From NCBI GenBank assembly GCA_000437215.1, contig FR898628.1, positions 1 to 61,465 of the forward strand: DNA of 61,465 bases, written 5' to 3'. The translations under genes and the position numbers were made by a program. Shown here piece after piece: positions 7,771-15,487 of this stretch. This stretch comes from Clostridium sp. CAG:440. Its GTDB lineage: Bacteria; Bacillota; Clostridia; TANB77; CAG-508. The notes below the pieces were generated by a model. That model saw only the letters and a program-made list of their open reading frames with translations, did no database searches and was not told where the DNA came from. The first letter of the stretch is position 1. Each line of letters starts with the position of its first letter.

Positions 7771-9186
7771 ATGAGACATGAAAATTATGATTTTATTGTA
7801 GTCGGAGGAGGACCTGCTGGAGCATTTTTTGCATATGAAATGCTTAAAAAAAATCCAGAAAAAAGAATTCTTCTTATTGAACAGGGAAAACGGGTAGAAG
7901 AACGGAAATGTCCTGAAAGTACACTAAAAAAATGTGTAAAATGCAAACCATTTTGTAACATAACATGCGGTTTTTCAGGAGCAGGAGCATTTTCTGATGG
8001 AAAGCTTTCATTGTATAACAAATATGATGATGACTTTTATGTTGGTGGAAATCTCCACAAATATGTTGGCGTGGAAGAAACCAAAAGCTTGATAGATTAT
8101 ACAGATAAAATTTATCTTGACTTTGGGGCAACAAAAGAGCTTGAAGGAATTACTCATCCAGGGAAAATATCTAATATTCGAAAATCGGCTGAAAGTGCAG
8201 GCTTAGACCTTATAAACATTCCTATAAGACATTTAGGAACAGACAAGGCACATGACCTGTACAAAAAAATCGAAGAAACTCTAGAAGAAGCAGGAGTTAA
8301 AATGCTTTTTAACACAGAAGTTACGGACATTTTAGTCGAAAACAACTCTGTACAAGGGGTTAGGTATGAATCAAACAAAAAACAAGAAGAAGCATACAGC
8401 CAAACTGTAATTATCGCAGTTGGAAGAGTTGGTGCAAAATGGCTTTTAAAAATGTGTGATAAGCACAAAATCAAAACAAAGCCAGGAACAATTGATATCG
8501 GCATAAGGTATGAGCTTTTAGATGAGGTAATGGAAGAAATAAATAAATACCTTTATGAGGGAAAATTTATAGGAAAGCCAAACCCATTTAATGACAAAGT
8601 ACGTACATTTTGCCAAAATCCAAGCGGATTTGTTACTACAGAAGTCTATGACGAAGGACTTACTCTCGTAAATGGACATTCATGTAAAGACATAAAAAGC
8701 AGTAACACAAACTTGGCTCTTCTTGTTTCTTTAAACCTTAAAAATGTTGATAATCCAATGGAATATTCAAGAAATATTGCAAAAAACATGAATACCTTAG
8801 CAGGAGGCAATGTTTTAGTACAAAGGTTAGGAGATATTTGGCAAGGAAAACGCACATGGAGCGAAGAACTGGAAAACAATCAGGTAAGCCCGACGCTAAC
8901 ATCAGCTACTGCAGGAGACATAGGCCTTGCAATGCCATATAGGGTTTTAACAGATATTTTAGAGTTTATAAAACAAATGGACAAAGTTGCACCAGGGTTT
9001 GCAAACCCAGCTAACTTGCTTTATGGACCTGAAATAAAGTTTTATAGCAATAAAGTGTCTTTAAGCAAAACATTTGAAACTTCGGTAAAAGGTTTATATG
9101 CAATAGGAGATGGCTGCGGATTAACCAGAGGACTTATGATGGCGTCAGCCTCAGGAGTACAATTAGCAAGAAATTTAAGTGAATAA
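7771..9186 (+). CDS. FAD-dependent dehydrogenase / oxidoreductase
   Basis: 471 residues; the start follows AAAGGAGG. The N-terminal dinucleotide site is VVGGGPAGAFFAYEM, followed by a cysteine cluster (KCPES, KKCVKCKPFCNITCGF), GAGAFSDGKL and a C-terminal FAD loop (GLYAIGDGCGLTRGL). This matches the COG2509-type uncharacterised FAD dehydrogenases; electron donor and acceptor are unknown. Codon use differs from the neighbours: more CTT/CTC, GCC, ATC and CGC. It carries two in-frame CGG codons (7891 and 7903) that read sensibly as arginine in an unbroken frame, unlike the CGG sites in native genes. Horizontal acquisition is likely. Confidence 0.8.
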   Translation: MRHENYDFIVVGGGPAGAFFAYEMLKKNPEKRILLIEQGKRVEERKCPESTLKKCVKCKPFCNITCGFSGAGAFSDGKLSLYNKYDDDFYVGGNLHKYVGVEETKSLIDYTDKIYLDFGATKELEGITHPGKISNIRKSAESAGLDLINIPIRHLGTDKAHDLYKKIEETLEEAGVKMLFNTEVTDILVENNSVQGVRYESNKKQEEAYSQTVIIAVGRVGAKWLLKMCDKHKIKTKPGTIDIGIRYELLDEVMEEINKYLYEGKFIGKPNPFNDKVRTFCQNPSGFVTTEVYDEGLTLVNGHSCKDIKSSNTNLALLVSLNLKNVDNPMEYSRNIAKNMNTLAGGNVLVQRLGDIWQGKRTWSEELENNQVSPTLTSATAGDIGLAMPYRVLTDILEFIKQMDKVAPGFANPANLLYGPEIKFYSNKVSLSKTFETSVKGLYAIGDGCGLTRGLMMASASGVQLARNLSE

Positions 9187-9200
9187 TTAATCACTAAACA

Positions 9201-9235
9201 AAAAAGGGGAATTTAGTAAAATTCTCCTTTTTGTT
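9201..9235 (+). terminator. Rho-independent terminator
   Basis: AAAAGGGGAATTT pairs with AAATTCTCCTTTT around a short loop and ends in a T-run just after the FAD oxidoreductase. Confidence 0.7.
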
Positions 9236-9350
9236 AGTTATAAGCTAAAAAAATACATTTTAAATTATATATTAAAAAAATATTAAATTTATAGAAATAT
9301 TGTAAATAATATGATATAGTATAAAAAACTTCATGCAAAGGAAAATAAAG

Positions 9351-10790
9351 ATGAAAATAAAAAAAGAAAATATATTAAAATTATTGTTTATTATATCATC
9401 AATATTGCTTATAATACCATCATTAAGGTATTTTACCAAATTTGGAACAGTATATAAATTTGATAATTGGTTTAAATTTATGTTAGACAATTCAAATAGA
9501 GAAATGCAAACACTTTGGTATATAATAATACTTGCATTAATTACAATATTTTATATATTGATAATAAAAAATAGAAACAAAATATTTAAAAATATTAAAA
9601 ATATATTAATATATATTGCATTAATTGGAACAATTTATGTATTTACAATACCATTTATGTGTTCAGATGTATTTTATTACTTAGGAGTTGGAAGAATAGA
9701 CCAAGAATACAACCAAAATCCATATTATTCAACAATAAAAGAATATGTAGAAAACAATCAAAACGAAAAGTTAGAAAAAGATACGGTATTAATGCAAGGA
9801 AATCTTAATGATTGGGCAGACACAACAGTAGTATATGGCCCAATATGGCAGTTAGTTTGTAAGGAAATTGCCTTATTATCATTTGGAAATATAGATATAG
9901 GATTGTTAGTCTTTAAAATTATAAATTTAATAATTCATATATTAAATTGTTATTTGATATATAAAATAACAGGTAAAAAAATTTTTACTTTAATATATGG
10001 CTTAAATCCATTTATTTTAATAGAAGGAATAGTAAGTGTTCATAATGATATGTTTGTAATATTATTTACTTTATTATCATTGTATATGTTGTTAAAAAAG
10101 AAAAATATAGTATTAAGTGTAATATTTTTAGGCCTTGCTACAGGAATAAAATATTTTTCAATCTTACTTTTACCATTTTTTATAATATATCATGTAAGAA
10201 ACCAAAAACCTTTAAAAAGATTTATAAGTTGCTTAAAATATGGAGTAATATTTATAATAACATTATTAATACCATATTTACTTTATGCAAAAGATTTAAG
10301 TATATTAAGTGGTATGGTAACACAACAAAATAAAGTTGCCAAAAGTATATATATACCAATTTCAGAATATTTTGCCAATATTTCAGTTGAAAAGCTAAGC
10401 CAAATGTTACTTGCAATATTTATTATAATATATGCATTTTCATGTTTAATTTTGTTATATAAAAATAAAATTAAATTTAGACAATTAATGCAAAATTATA
10501 ATATATTTTTACTTGTGTTTTTGTTTGGACTAATAACTCAGTTTCAACCATGGTATTTAATGTGGGTATTTCCTGTAATTATGTGGCAAAAACCAAACAC
10601 ACTAAAGGTAATGACATTAGTTGGTATAATTTCTGAGTTTGCCAATAGTGTATTTTTGTTAAACGGAGAAGGATATATAAATGGAACACCATTTGTAATT
10701 ATAATGATTGTAGCAACATTGGGATTAGCACTTGCAATAGAAAAACAAACACAAAAAAGAAAAATTAAATGTTATACAAAAAATATTTAA
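9351..10790 (+). CDS. Integral membrane GT-C type glycosyltransferase
   Basis: About 479 residues with roughly a dozen hydrophobic helices. ATG 9351 is preferred over 9333 because AAAGGA (9337-9342) lies between the two and serves the later start. Typical GT-C/GT87-like features are an early loop CSDVFYYLGVGR, the internal WADTTVVYGPIW, VSVHNDMFVILFTLLSLY and FLGLATGIKYFS. Such enzymes transfer a sugar from a polyprenyl-phosphate donor on the outer face of the membrane. The sugar and acceptor are unknown. It lies directly upstream of polA, with 18 bases between stop and start. Confidence 0.65.
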   Translation: MKIKKENILKLLFIISSILLIIPSLRYFTKFGTVYKFDNWFKFMLDNSNREMQTLWYIIILALITIFYILIIKNRNKIFKNIKNILIYIALIGTIYVFTIPFMCSDVFYYLGVGRIDQEYNQNPYYSTIKEYVENNQNEKLEKDTVLMQGNLNDWADTTVVYGPIWQLVCKEIALLSFGNIDIGLLVFKIINLIIHILNCYLIYKITGKKIFTLIYGLNPFILIEGIVSVHNDMFVILFTLLSLYMLLKKKNIVLSVIFLGLATGIKYFSILLLPFFIIYHVRNQKPLKRFISCLKYGVIFIITLLIPYLLYAKDLSILSGMVTQQNKVAKSIYIPISEYFANISVEKLSQMLLAIFIIIYAFSCLILLYKNKIKFRQLMQNYNIFLLVFLFGLITQFQPWYLMWVFPVIMWQKPNTLKVMTLVGIISEFANSVFLLNGEGYINGTPFVIIMIVATLGLALAIEKQTQKRKIKCYTKNI

Positions 10791-10808
10791 ATTGTGGGAG
10801 GAAAAAAT

Positions 10809-13505
10809 TTGGAAAAATTAGTTTTAATTGATGGAAACAGTATAATGAATAGAGCATTTTATGGAATAATGGGAAGTAAAATGCTAACAACAAAAGATGG
10901 AACATATACAAATGCTGTATATGGCTTTTTAGCAATATTGTTTAAACTACTAGAAGACCTAAAACCAGAATATATTGTAGTTGCATTTGATTTAAAAGCA
11001 CCAACTGCAAGACACAAAATGTATGAGGGCTATAAAGCAAATAGACATGGAATGCCAGAAGAACTTGCACAGCAAATGCCAATAATAAAAGAAATATTAA
11101 AAGCTATGAATATAGATATAGTAGAAAAAGAAGGCTATGAAGCAGATGATGTACTTGGAACATTATCTAGGTATGGAGAAAAACATGGCTTGGAAGTTAC
11201 AATTTTATCAGGAGATAGAGACACATTCCAGCTTGCAACAGATAAAGTAACAATAAGAATTCCAAGAACAAAAGCAGGAAAAACAGAAACAGAAGAGTAT
11301 AACAGAGAAAAAATAAAACAAACTTATGGAATTGAGCCAAAACAACTAATAGAGGTTAAAGGATTGCAAGGAGATACTTCTGACAATATTCCAGGAGTCC
11401 CAGGAATTGGTGAAAAGACAGCACTTAGTCTAATACAAAAATATGGAACAATAGAAAATTTATATAAGTCAATAGAAGAAGGAAAAGACGATTTAAAAGG
11501 AAAACAAAAAGAAAAAATTGTAGAAAATAAAGATTTAGCAGAAATGTCAAGATTTTTAGGAACAATAAATTTAGAAGTACCAATAGAAGACACATTAGAA
11601 AATTTCAAAGTAGAAGAATGGGACAGTCAAAAAGTATATGAAATATTTAAAGAACTTAACTTTAGTAGATATATAGAAAGATTTGGGTTAAATCATGAAA
11701 GTCAAGCAAAAGAAAAAGAAATACAAATTCAAATAGAAGAAATAACAATAGAAAAAGTAATACAATTACTAAATGGTAATAATGAATTAATATTTACATT
11801 AGGAACAAAAAAAGACGAAAATAATGAAAAAATAATAAAAGAAAAAATAACAAGTATAGGAATTTATAGTAATGAAATATCTTATTTTGCAAAATTAGAA
11901 AATGAAGATGAAATATTAAAATTAAAAGAAATATTTGAAAATAAAAATATAAAGAAAATAGGAATAAATCTAACAAAACAATATATTTTATTAAAACAAG
12001 TAGGAATAAATATACAAAATATAAATTATGATATTCAAGTTGCAAGTTATATATTAAATCCAACAGATAACAAAATAAATATAAAAAAACTTGCAAACGA
12101 TTTTTTAAGTTTAGATATAGACGATTATTTATCAAAACAAGGTGCTAATCAAAAAGATGAGCAAATCAACTTATTTGAAGATACAACAAAAAACGTAGAT
12201 TCTGAAAAATATGAAATTGGAGTTTTTGCATATTCAATTGCAAAAATTAAAGATATAACCTTAAATAAGCTAAAAGAATCTAATGCAGAAGAACTTTTTT
12301 ACAATATAGATATGCCAACTGTAGAGGTATTATCAGACATGCAATGGAATGGAATGTATGTAGATGAAAAGGAATTAAACGAATTTGGAAATGAACTAAA
12401 ACAAAACATAGAAAAATTAACAAAAGATATATATGAATTGGCAGGTGTTGAATTTAATATAAATTCTACAAAACAATTAGGAGAAGTACTATTTGAAAAA
12501 ATGCAATTGCCAGTTATTAAGAAAACTAAAAGTGGCTATTCAACAGATGTTGATGTACTAGAAAAATTAAAAAGAGAAGATCCAATTATAAACAAAATAT
12601 TAGACTATAGACAATTGATGAAATTAAATTCAACATATGTAGAAGGTTTAAAACCATATATAAACCCAAAAACCAAAAGAATACACTCATTTTTTCATCA
12701 AACAATAACAGCAACAGGAAGAATAAGCTCAACAGAACCAAACCTTCAAAATATTCCAACAAGATTTGAACTTGGAAAAAGAGTAAGAAAAGTATTTAAA
12801 CCAGAACAAGGCAAAATTTATATAGATGCAGATTATTCACAAATAGAATTAAGAGTATTAGCACATTTTTCGGACGACAATCATATGGTAAATGCATTTA
12901 TAAATGATGAAGACATACACAAACAAGCAGCATCAAAAGTGTTCAAAACACCAATAGATGAAGTTACAAAAGAACAAAGAAGCAATGCAAAAGCTGTAAA
13001 TTTTGGAATAGTGTATGGAATAAGTGATTTTGGACTTGGTGAACAACTAGGAATATCAAGAAAAAAAGCAAAACAATATATAGATGAATACTTAGAAGAA
13101 TATTCTGGAATAAAAAAATTTATGGAAAATATTATAGAAAAAGCAAAAGAACAAGGCTATGTAGAAACCTTATTCCATAGAAGAAGATATATACCAGAAC
13201 TAAATTCTAAAAACTATATGGTACGTCAATTTGGAAACAGGGTTGCAATGAATACACCAATACAAGGTACAGCAGCAGACATAATGAAAATTGCAATGAT
13301 AAATGTATATAAAGAATTGAAAAAAAGAAACTTAAAGTCAAAAATAGTTTTACAAGTACATGACGAAATGATGATAGAAGCAGATATTTCTGAAAAAGAG
13401 CAAATTAAGCAAATAATAAAAGAAAAAATGGAAACAGCAGTAAAGCTTAAAGTGCCATTAATCGTGGAGGTTTCTGAAGCAAATAATTGGTATGATTGTA
13501 AATAG
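10809..13505 (+). CDS. polA: DNA polymerase I
   Basis: 898 residues from TTG 10809; GGGAGG just upstream gives correct spacing, and the GTG at 10794 lies before it. The 5'-nuclease domain covers about 1-290 (LVLIDGNSIMNRAFYG, GYEADDVLGTL, GDTSDNIPGVPGIGEKTA). The middle proofreading-like domain has lost recognisable DxE exonuclease residues, as in many Firmicutes. The polymerase domain shows ATGRISSTEPNLQNIP, the motif A DADYSQIELRVLAH, the O-helix KAVNFGIVYG and motif C VLQVHDEMMIEA. It fills repair gaps and removes RNA primers. Confidence 0.95.
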   Translation: MEKLVLIDGNSIMNRAFYGIMGSKMLTTKDGTYTNAVYGFLAILFKLLEDLKPEYIVVAFDLKAPTARHKMYEGYKANRHGMPEELAQQMPIIKEILKAMNIDIVEKEGYEADDVLGTLSRYGEKHGLEVTILSGDRDTFQLATDKVTIRIPRTKAGKTETEEYNREKIKQTYGIEPKQLIEVKGLQGDTSDNIPGVPGIGEKTALSLIQKYGTIENLYKSIEEGKDDLKGKQKEKIVENKDLAEMSRFLGTINLEVPIEDTLENFKVEEWDSQKVYEIFKELNFSRYIERFGLNHESQAKEKEIQIQIEEITIEKVIQLLNGNNELIFTLGTKKDENNEKIIKEKITSIGIYSNEISYFAKLENEDEILKLKEIFENKNIKKIGINLTKQYILLKQVGINIQNINYDIQVASYILNPTDNKINIKKLANDFLSLDIDDYLSKQGANQKDEQINLFEDTTKNVDSEKYEIGVFAYSIAKIKDITLNKLKESNAEELFYNIDMPTVEVLSDMQWNGMYVDEKELNEFGNELKQNIEKLTKDIYELAGVEFNINSTKQLGEVLFEKMQLPVIKKTKSGYSTDVDVLEKLKREDPIINKILDYRQLMKLNSTYVEGLKPYINPKTKRIHSFFHQTITATGRISSTEPNLQNIPTRFELGKRVRKVFKPEQGKIYIDADYSQIELRVLAHFSDDNHMVNAFINDEDIHKQAASKVFKTPIDEVTKEQRSNAKAVNFGIVYGISDFGLGEQLGISRKKAKQYIDEYLEEYSGIKKFMENIIEKAKEQGYVETLFHRRRYIPELNSKNYMVRQFGNRVAMNTPIQGTAADIMKIAMINVYKELKKRNLKSKIVLQVHDEMMIEADISEKEQIKQIIKEKMETAVKLKVPLIVEVSEANNWYDCK

Positions 13506-13514
13506 TTAGTATAA

Positions 13515-13633
13515 AGTTTATAATATATATTTTGTAATGGCTTGTGGGGACCGTCCAAAAATTCTTTAAAAGTTAATAAACTTTTATTAGAATTTTTAGG
13601 ATGGGGAGAATGGAAAAATATATATTATAAACT
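13515..13633. repeat. 119-bp imperfect palindrome (MITE-like)
   Basis: Its 19-bp ends are perfectly complementary: AGTTTATAATATATATTTT at 13515-13533 and its complement at 13615-13633. Further inside, CCAAAAATTCT and AGAATTTTTAGG pair, and AAAAGTT/AACTTTT pair at the centre. GC-rich GGGGACCGTCC and GGATGGGGAGAATGG patches sit in the arms. It could be a miniature mobile element or a strong terminator for polA; there is no T-run at the end, which favours the former. Confidence 0.55.
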
Positions 13634-13661
13634 ATAGAATATAAAGAAGGAGACAATTGTT

Positions 13662-14237
13662 TTGACAAAATTATTAAGTAGAAGAGTAATAATTATAGTG
13701 ATTTTGTTACTAATAGTATTTTTGCTTTTTGGACCAATAAATATCCAAAATAAAATACTAAAGATTATATATCCAATAAAATATGAAAATTTTGTTGAGA
13801 ATTATTCTACAAAATATGAAGTAGACAAAAATTTAATTTATGCAATAATAAAAGCAGAAAGCAATTTTAATCAGCAGGCTGTATCAAACAAAGAGGCAAA
13901 GGGGTTAATGCAGCTTATGCCGCAAACTGCAGAAGATATAGCTAAAAAATTAGATATAGAAGTTACTAAAGAAGAAATTTCCAAAAAATTATTAGAGCCA
14001 GAGTTTAATATAAATTTAGGAACAAAATATATATCTAATTTACTTGCTAAATATAGTAATATTGAACTTGCATTAACAGCATATAATGCAGGAAGCGGAA
14101 ATGTTGATACATGGGTAGAAAATGGAACATTAATGGCAGATGGTTCTAATATAGAAAATATACCTTATAAAGAAACAAATAATTATGTAAGAAAGATTTT
14201 AAGAGATTATGAAATATATAAAAAATTGTATAATTAA
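13662..14237 (+). CDS. Lytic murein transglycosylase (SLT domain)
   Basis: 191 residues from TTG 13662, preceded by AAGGAGA. There is one N-terminal membrane anchor (about residues 6-26), then a lysozyme-like domain: YAIIKAESNFNQQAVSNKEAKGLMQLMP with catalytic Glu near residue 67, and NINLGTKYISNLL and LALTAYNAGSGNVDTW further on. It cleaves the MurNAc-GlcNAc bond in peptidoglycan outside the membrane. It sits between polA and sigH, apparently in its own unit. Confidence 0.9.
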   Translation: MTKLLSRRVIIIVILLLIVFLLFGPINIQNKILKIIYPIKYENFVENYSTKYEVDKNLIYAIIKAESNFNQQAVSNKEAKGLMQLMPQTAEDIAKKLDIEVTKEEISKKLLEPEFNINLGTKYISNLLAKYSNIELALTAYNAGSGNVDTWVENGTLMADGSNIENIPYKETNNYVRKILRDYEIYKKLYN

Positions 14238-14258
14238 TAATAAAATTTAAAAAAACAC

Positions 14259-14288
14259 TTGACTTTAGCTAAATTTGAAATATATAAT
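14259..14288 (+). promoter_or_regulatory. Sigma-A type promoter for sigH
   Basis: TTGACT (14259-14264), 18-base spacer, TATAAT (14283-14288), 33 bases before the sigH start. Confidence 0.65.
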
Positions 14289-14321
14289 ACAAAAAAAGCA
14301 CATTTGGAGGTATTTTGACTA

Positions 14322-14960
14322 ATGCAAGAGCAAAATGTATATTTTTCTACAAATAAATATAATAACTTAAGTGATGAAGATGTAATAAAACTAATAAAAC
14401 AAGGAGACAACCAAGCTCTTTCATATTTATTAGAAAGATACAAAGAACTTGTAAATATTAAAGTAGGAAAATATTACATAGTAGGAGCAGAACGAGAAGA
14501 CACAGTTCAAGAGGGAATGATAGGCTTATTTAAAGCAATAAAATGTTTTGATGCTCAAAAACAAAATTCATTCAAAACATTTGCAAATATTTGTATAGAA
14601 AGACAATTAATAACAGCGATAAAAACATCAAATAGACAAAAGCATATGCCATTAAATTCATATTTATCTTTAAATAATTCGGCATATGACAATGAAGACA
14701 ATGACGAAGAATTAATAAATACATTTGATAGCAAAACAATAGAAGACCCATTAGATACATTAATGAAAAAAGAGTATTATGAACAAATAGAAAGCACAAT
14801 AGACAAAACATTAAGTGATTTTGAAAAACAAGTGCTAAATAGATATATAAAAGGCGAAAGCTATGTTGACATTGCAGCAAAGCTGGATGCACCAGTAAAG
14901 TCTGTTGACAACGCAATACAAAGAATAAGAAAAAAAGCAATAAAAAATTTATTTAACTAA
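14322..14960 (+). CDS. sigH: RNA polymerase sigma-H factor
   Basis: 212 residues; the start follows GGAGG at an 11-base spacing. Sigma-70 region 2 is present (LLERYKELVNIKVGKYYIVGAE, then EDTVQEGMIGLFKAIKCFDAQK and FANICIERQLITAIKTSNRQKHMPLN). Region 4 ends the protein (LSDFEKQVLNRYIKGESYVDIAAKL). The NRQKHMPLNSYLSL stretch is typical of SigH. It directs early stationary-phase and sporulation-entry genes in Bacilli and Clostridia. It is monocistronic, with its own promoter and terminator. Confidence 0.93.
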   Translation: MQEQNVYFSTNKYNNLSDEDVIKLIKQGDNQALSYLLERYKELVNIKVGKYYIVGAEREDTVQEGMIGLFKAIKCFDAQKQNSFKTFANICIERQLITAIKTSNRQKHMPLNSYLSLNNSAYDNEDNDEELINTFDSKTIEDPLDTLMKKEYYEQIESTIDKTLSDFEKQVLNRYIKGESYVDIAAKLDAPVKSVDNAIQRIRKKAIKNLFN

Positions 14961-14964
14961 AAAA

Positions 14965-14994
14965 ACTCCTCTGGTTTTTATCAGAGGAGTTTTT
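14965..14994. terminator. Bidirectional terminator between sigH and tRNA-Thr
   Basis: ACTCCTCTG (14965-14973) pairs with CAGAGGAGT (14982-14990), followed by TTTT; on the other strand the hairpin is also followed by T residues, so it can end the convergent tRNA transcript. Confidence 0.8.
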
Positions 14995-15002
14995 ACAATA
15001 TA

Positions 15003-15078
15003 TGGGGCTTCCAACGGGAATTGAACCCGTGACCTCAGCCTTACCAAGGCTGCACTCTACCAACTGAGCTATAGAAGC
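15003..15078 (-). tRNA. tRNA-Thr (anticodon GGT)
   Basis: The minus strand folds as a cloverleaf: acceptor GCTTCTA/TGGAAGC, D-loop AGCTCAGTTGGTAGAG, anticodon stem CAGCC/GGCTG with loop TTGGTAA, T-loop GGTTCAATTCC and encoded CCA. Anticodon GGT reads ACC and ACT. It is transcribed away from the thrS T-box leader that is expected to sense tRNA-Thr. Confidence 0.95.
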
Positions 15079-15089
15079 AACTAAGACAC

Positions 15090-15118
15090 ATTATACATTA
15101 CAATAATAAAAAAGTAAA
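15090..15118 (-). promoter_or_regulatory. Promoter for tRNA-Thr
   Basis: On the minus strand TTTACT (15113-15118) and TATAAT (15090-15095) are separated by 17 bases, 12 bases upstream of the tRNA. Confidence 0.6.
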
Positions 15119-15127
15119 TAATTTTCA

Positions 15128-15156
15128 TTGACTTTTTTTCGAAATAGCGTTAAAAT
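15128..15156 (+). promoter_or_regulatory. Promoter for the thrS T-box leader
   Basis: TTGACT (15128-15133), 17-base spacer, TAAAAT (15151-15156). It is divergent from the tRNA-Thr promoter, the two -35 boxes being only about 10 bases apart. Confidence 0.6.
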
Positions 15157-15164
15157 AATAAAGA

Positions 15165-15396
15165 TATAAATAAAAACAAGTAAGAGACAAGTAAAATAAA
15201 GGTTACTTACAGAGAAAATTAGCCAAGGCTGGAAGCTAATTTAAGCAAACATATTTGAAAACTAACTCTTCAAGTTTCTAGTGAACAAGCTAGACGAGTA
15301 AGATTCGTTACAATCTTAAATTAAGAAAAAAATAGGATGGAACCGTGTTATAAAAGCACTCCTATGGATAAAAAGTATCCATAAGGGTGCTTTTTA
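15165..15396 (+). ncRNA. T-box leader (threonine) of thrS
   Basis: The T-box core AGGATGGAACCGTG lies at 15334-15347 and is followed by a terminator in which AGCACTCCTATGGATA pairs with TATCCATAAGGGTGCT before a T-run (to about 15396). Upstream is a Stem I-like region with a distal TTAGCC...GGCTGGAAGCTAA hairpin. A candidate specifier is ACT near 15261-15263, which suits the thrS target and the GGT anticodon of the neighbouring tRNA-Thr. Uncharged tRNA should favour read-through. Confidence 0.85.
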
Positions 15397-15428
15397 GATT
15401 AAACATCGAAAATATTAAACCGTGTACT

Positions 15429-15468
15429 TTGGCAATTTATTGCCAAATAAACCCGGAACCGATGGCAA
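15429..15468. repeat. Palindromic TTGCCA/TGGCAA repeat, thrS copy
   Basis: The core at 15440-15468 runs TTGCCAAATAAACCCGG then AACCGATGGCAA, and a TTGGCAA precedes it at 15429. It can form a hairpin, and it is followed by TTTTTAAGGGGG, so it looks like a second terminator placed right before the thrS ribosome binding site. It matches copies at 27689 and at 34687-34803. Confidence 0.7.
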
Positions 15469-15487
15469 TTTTTAAGGGGGTTTTATT

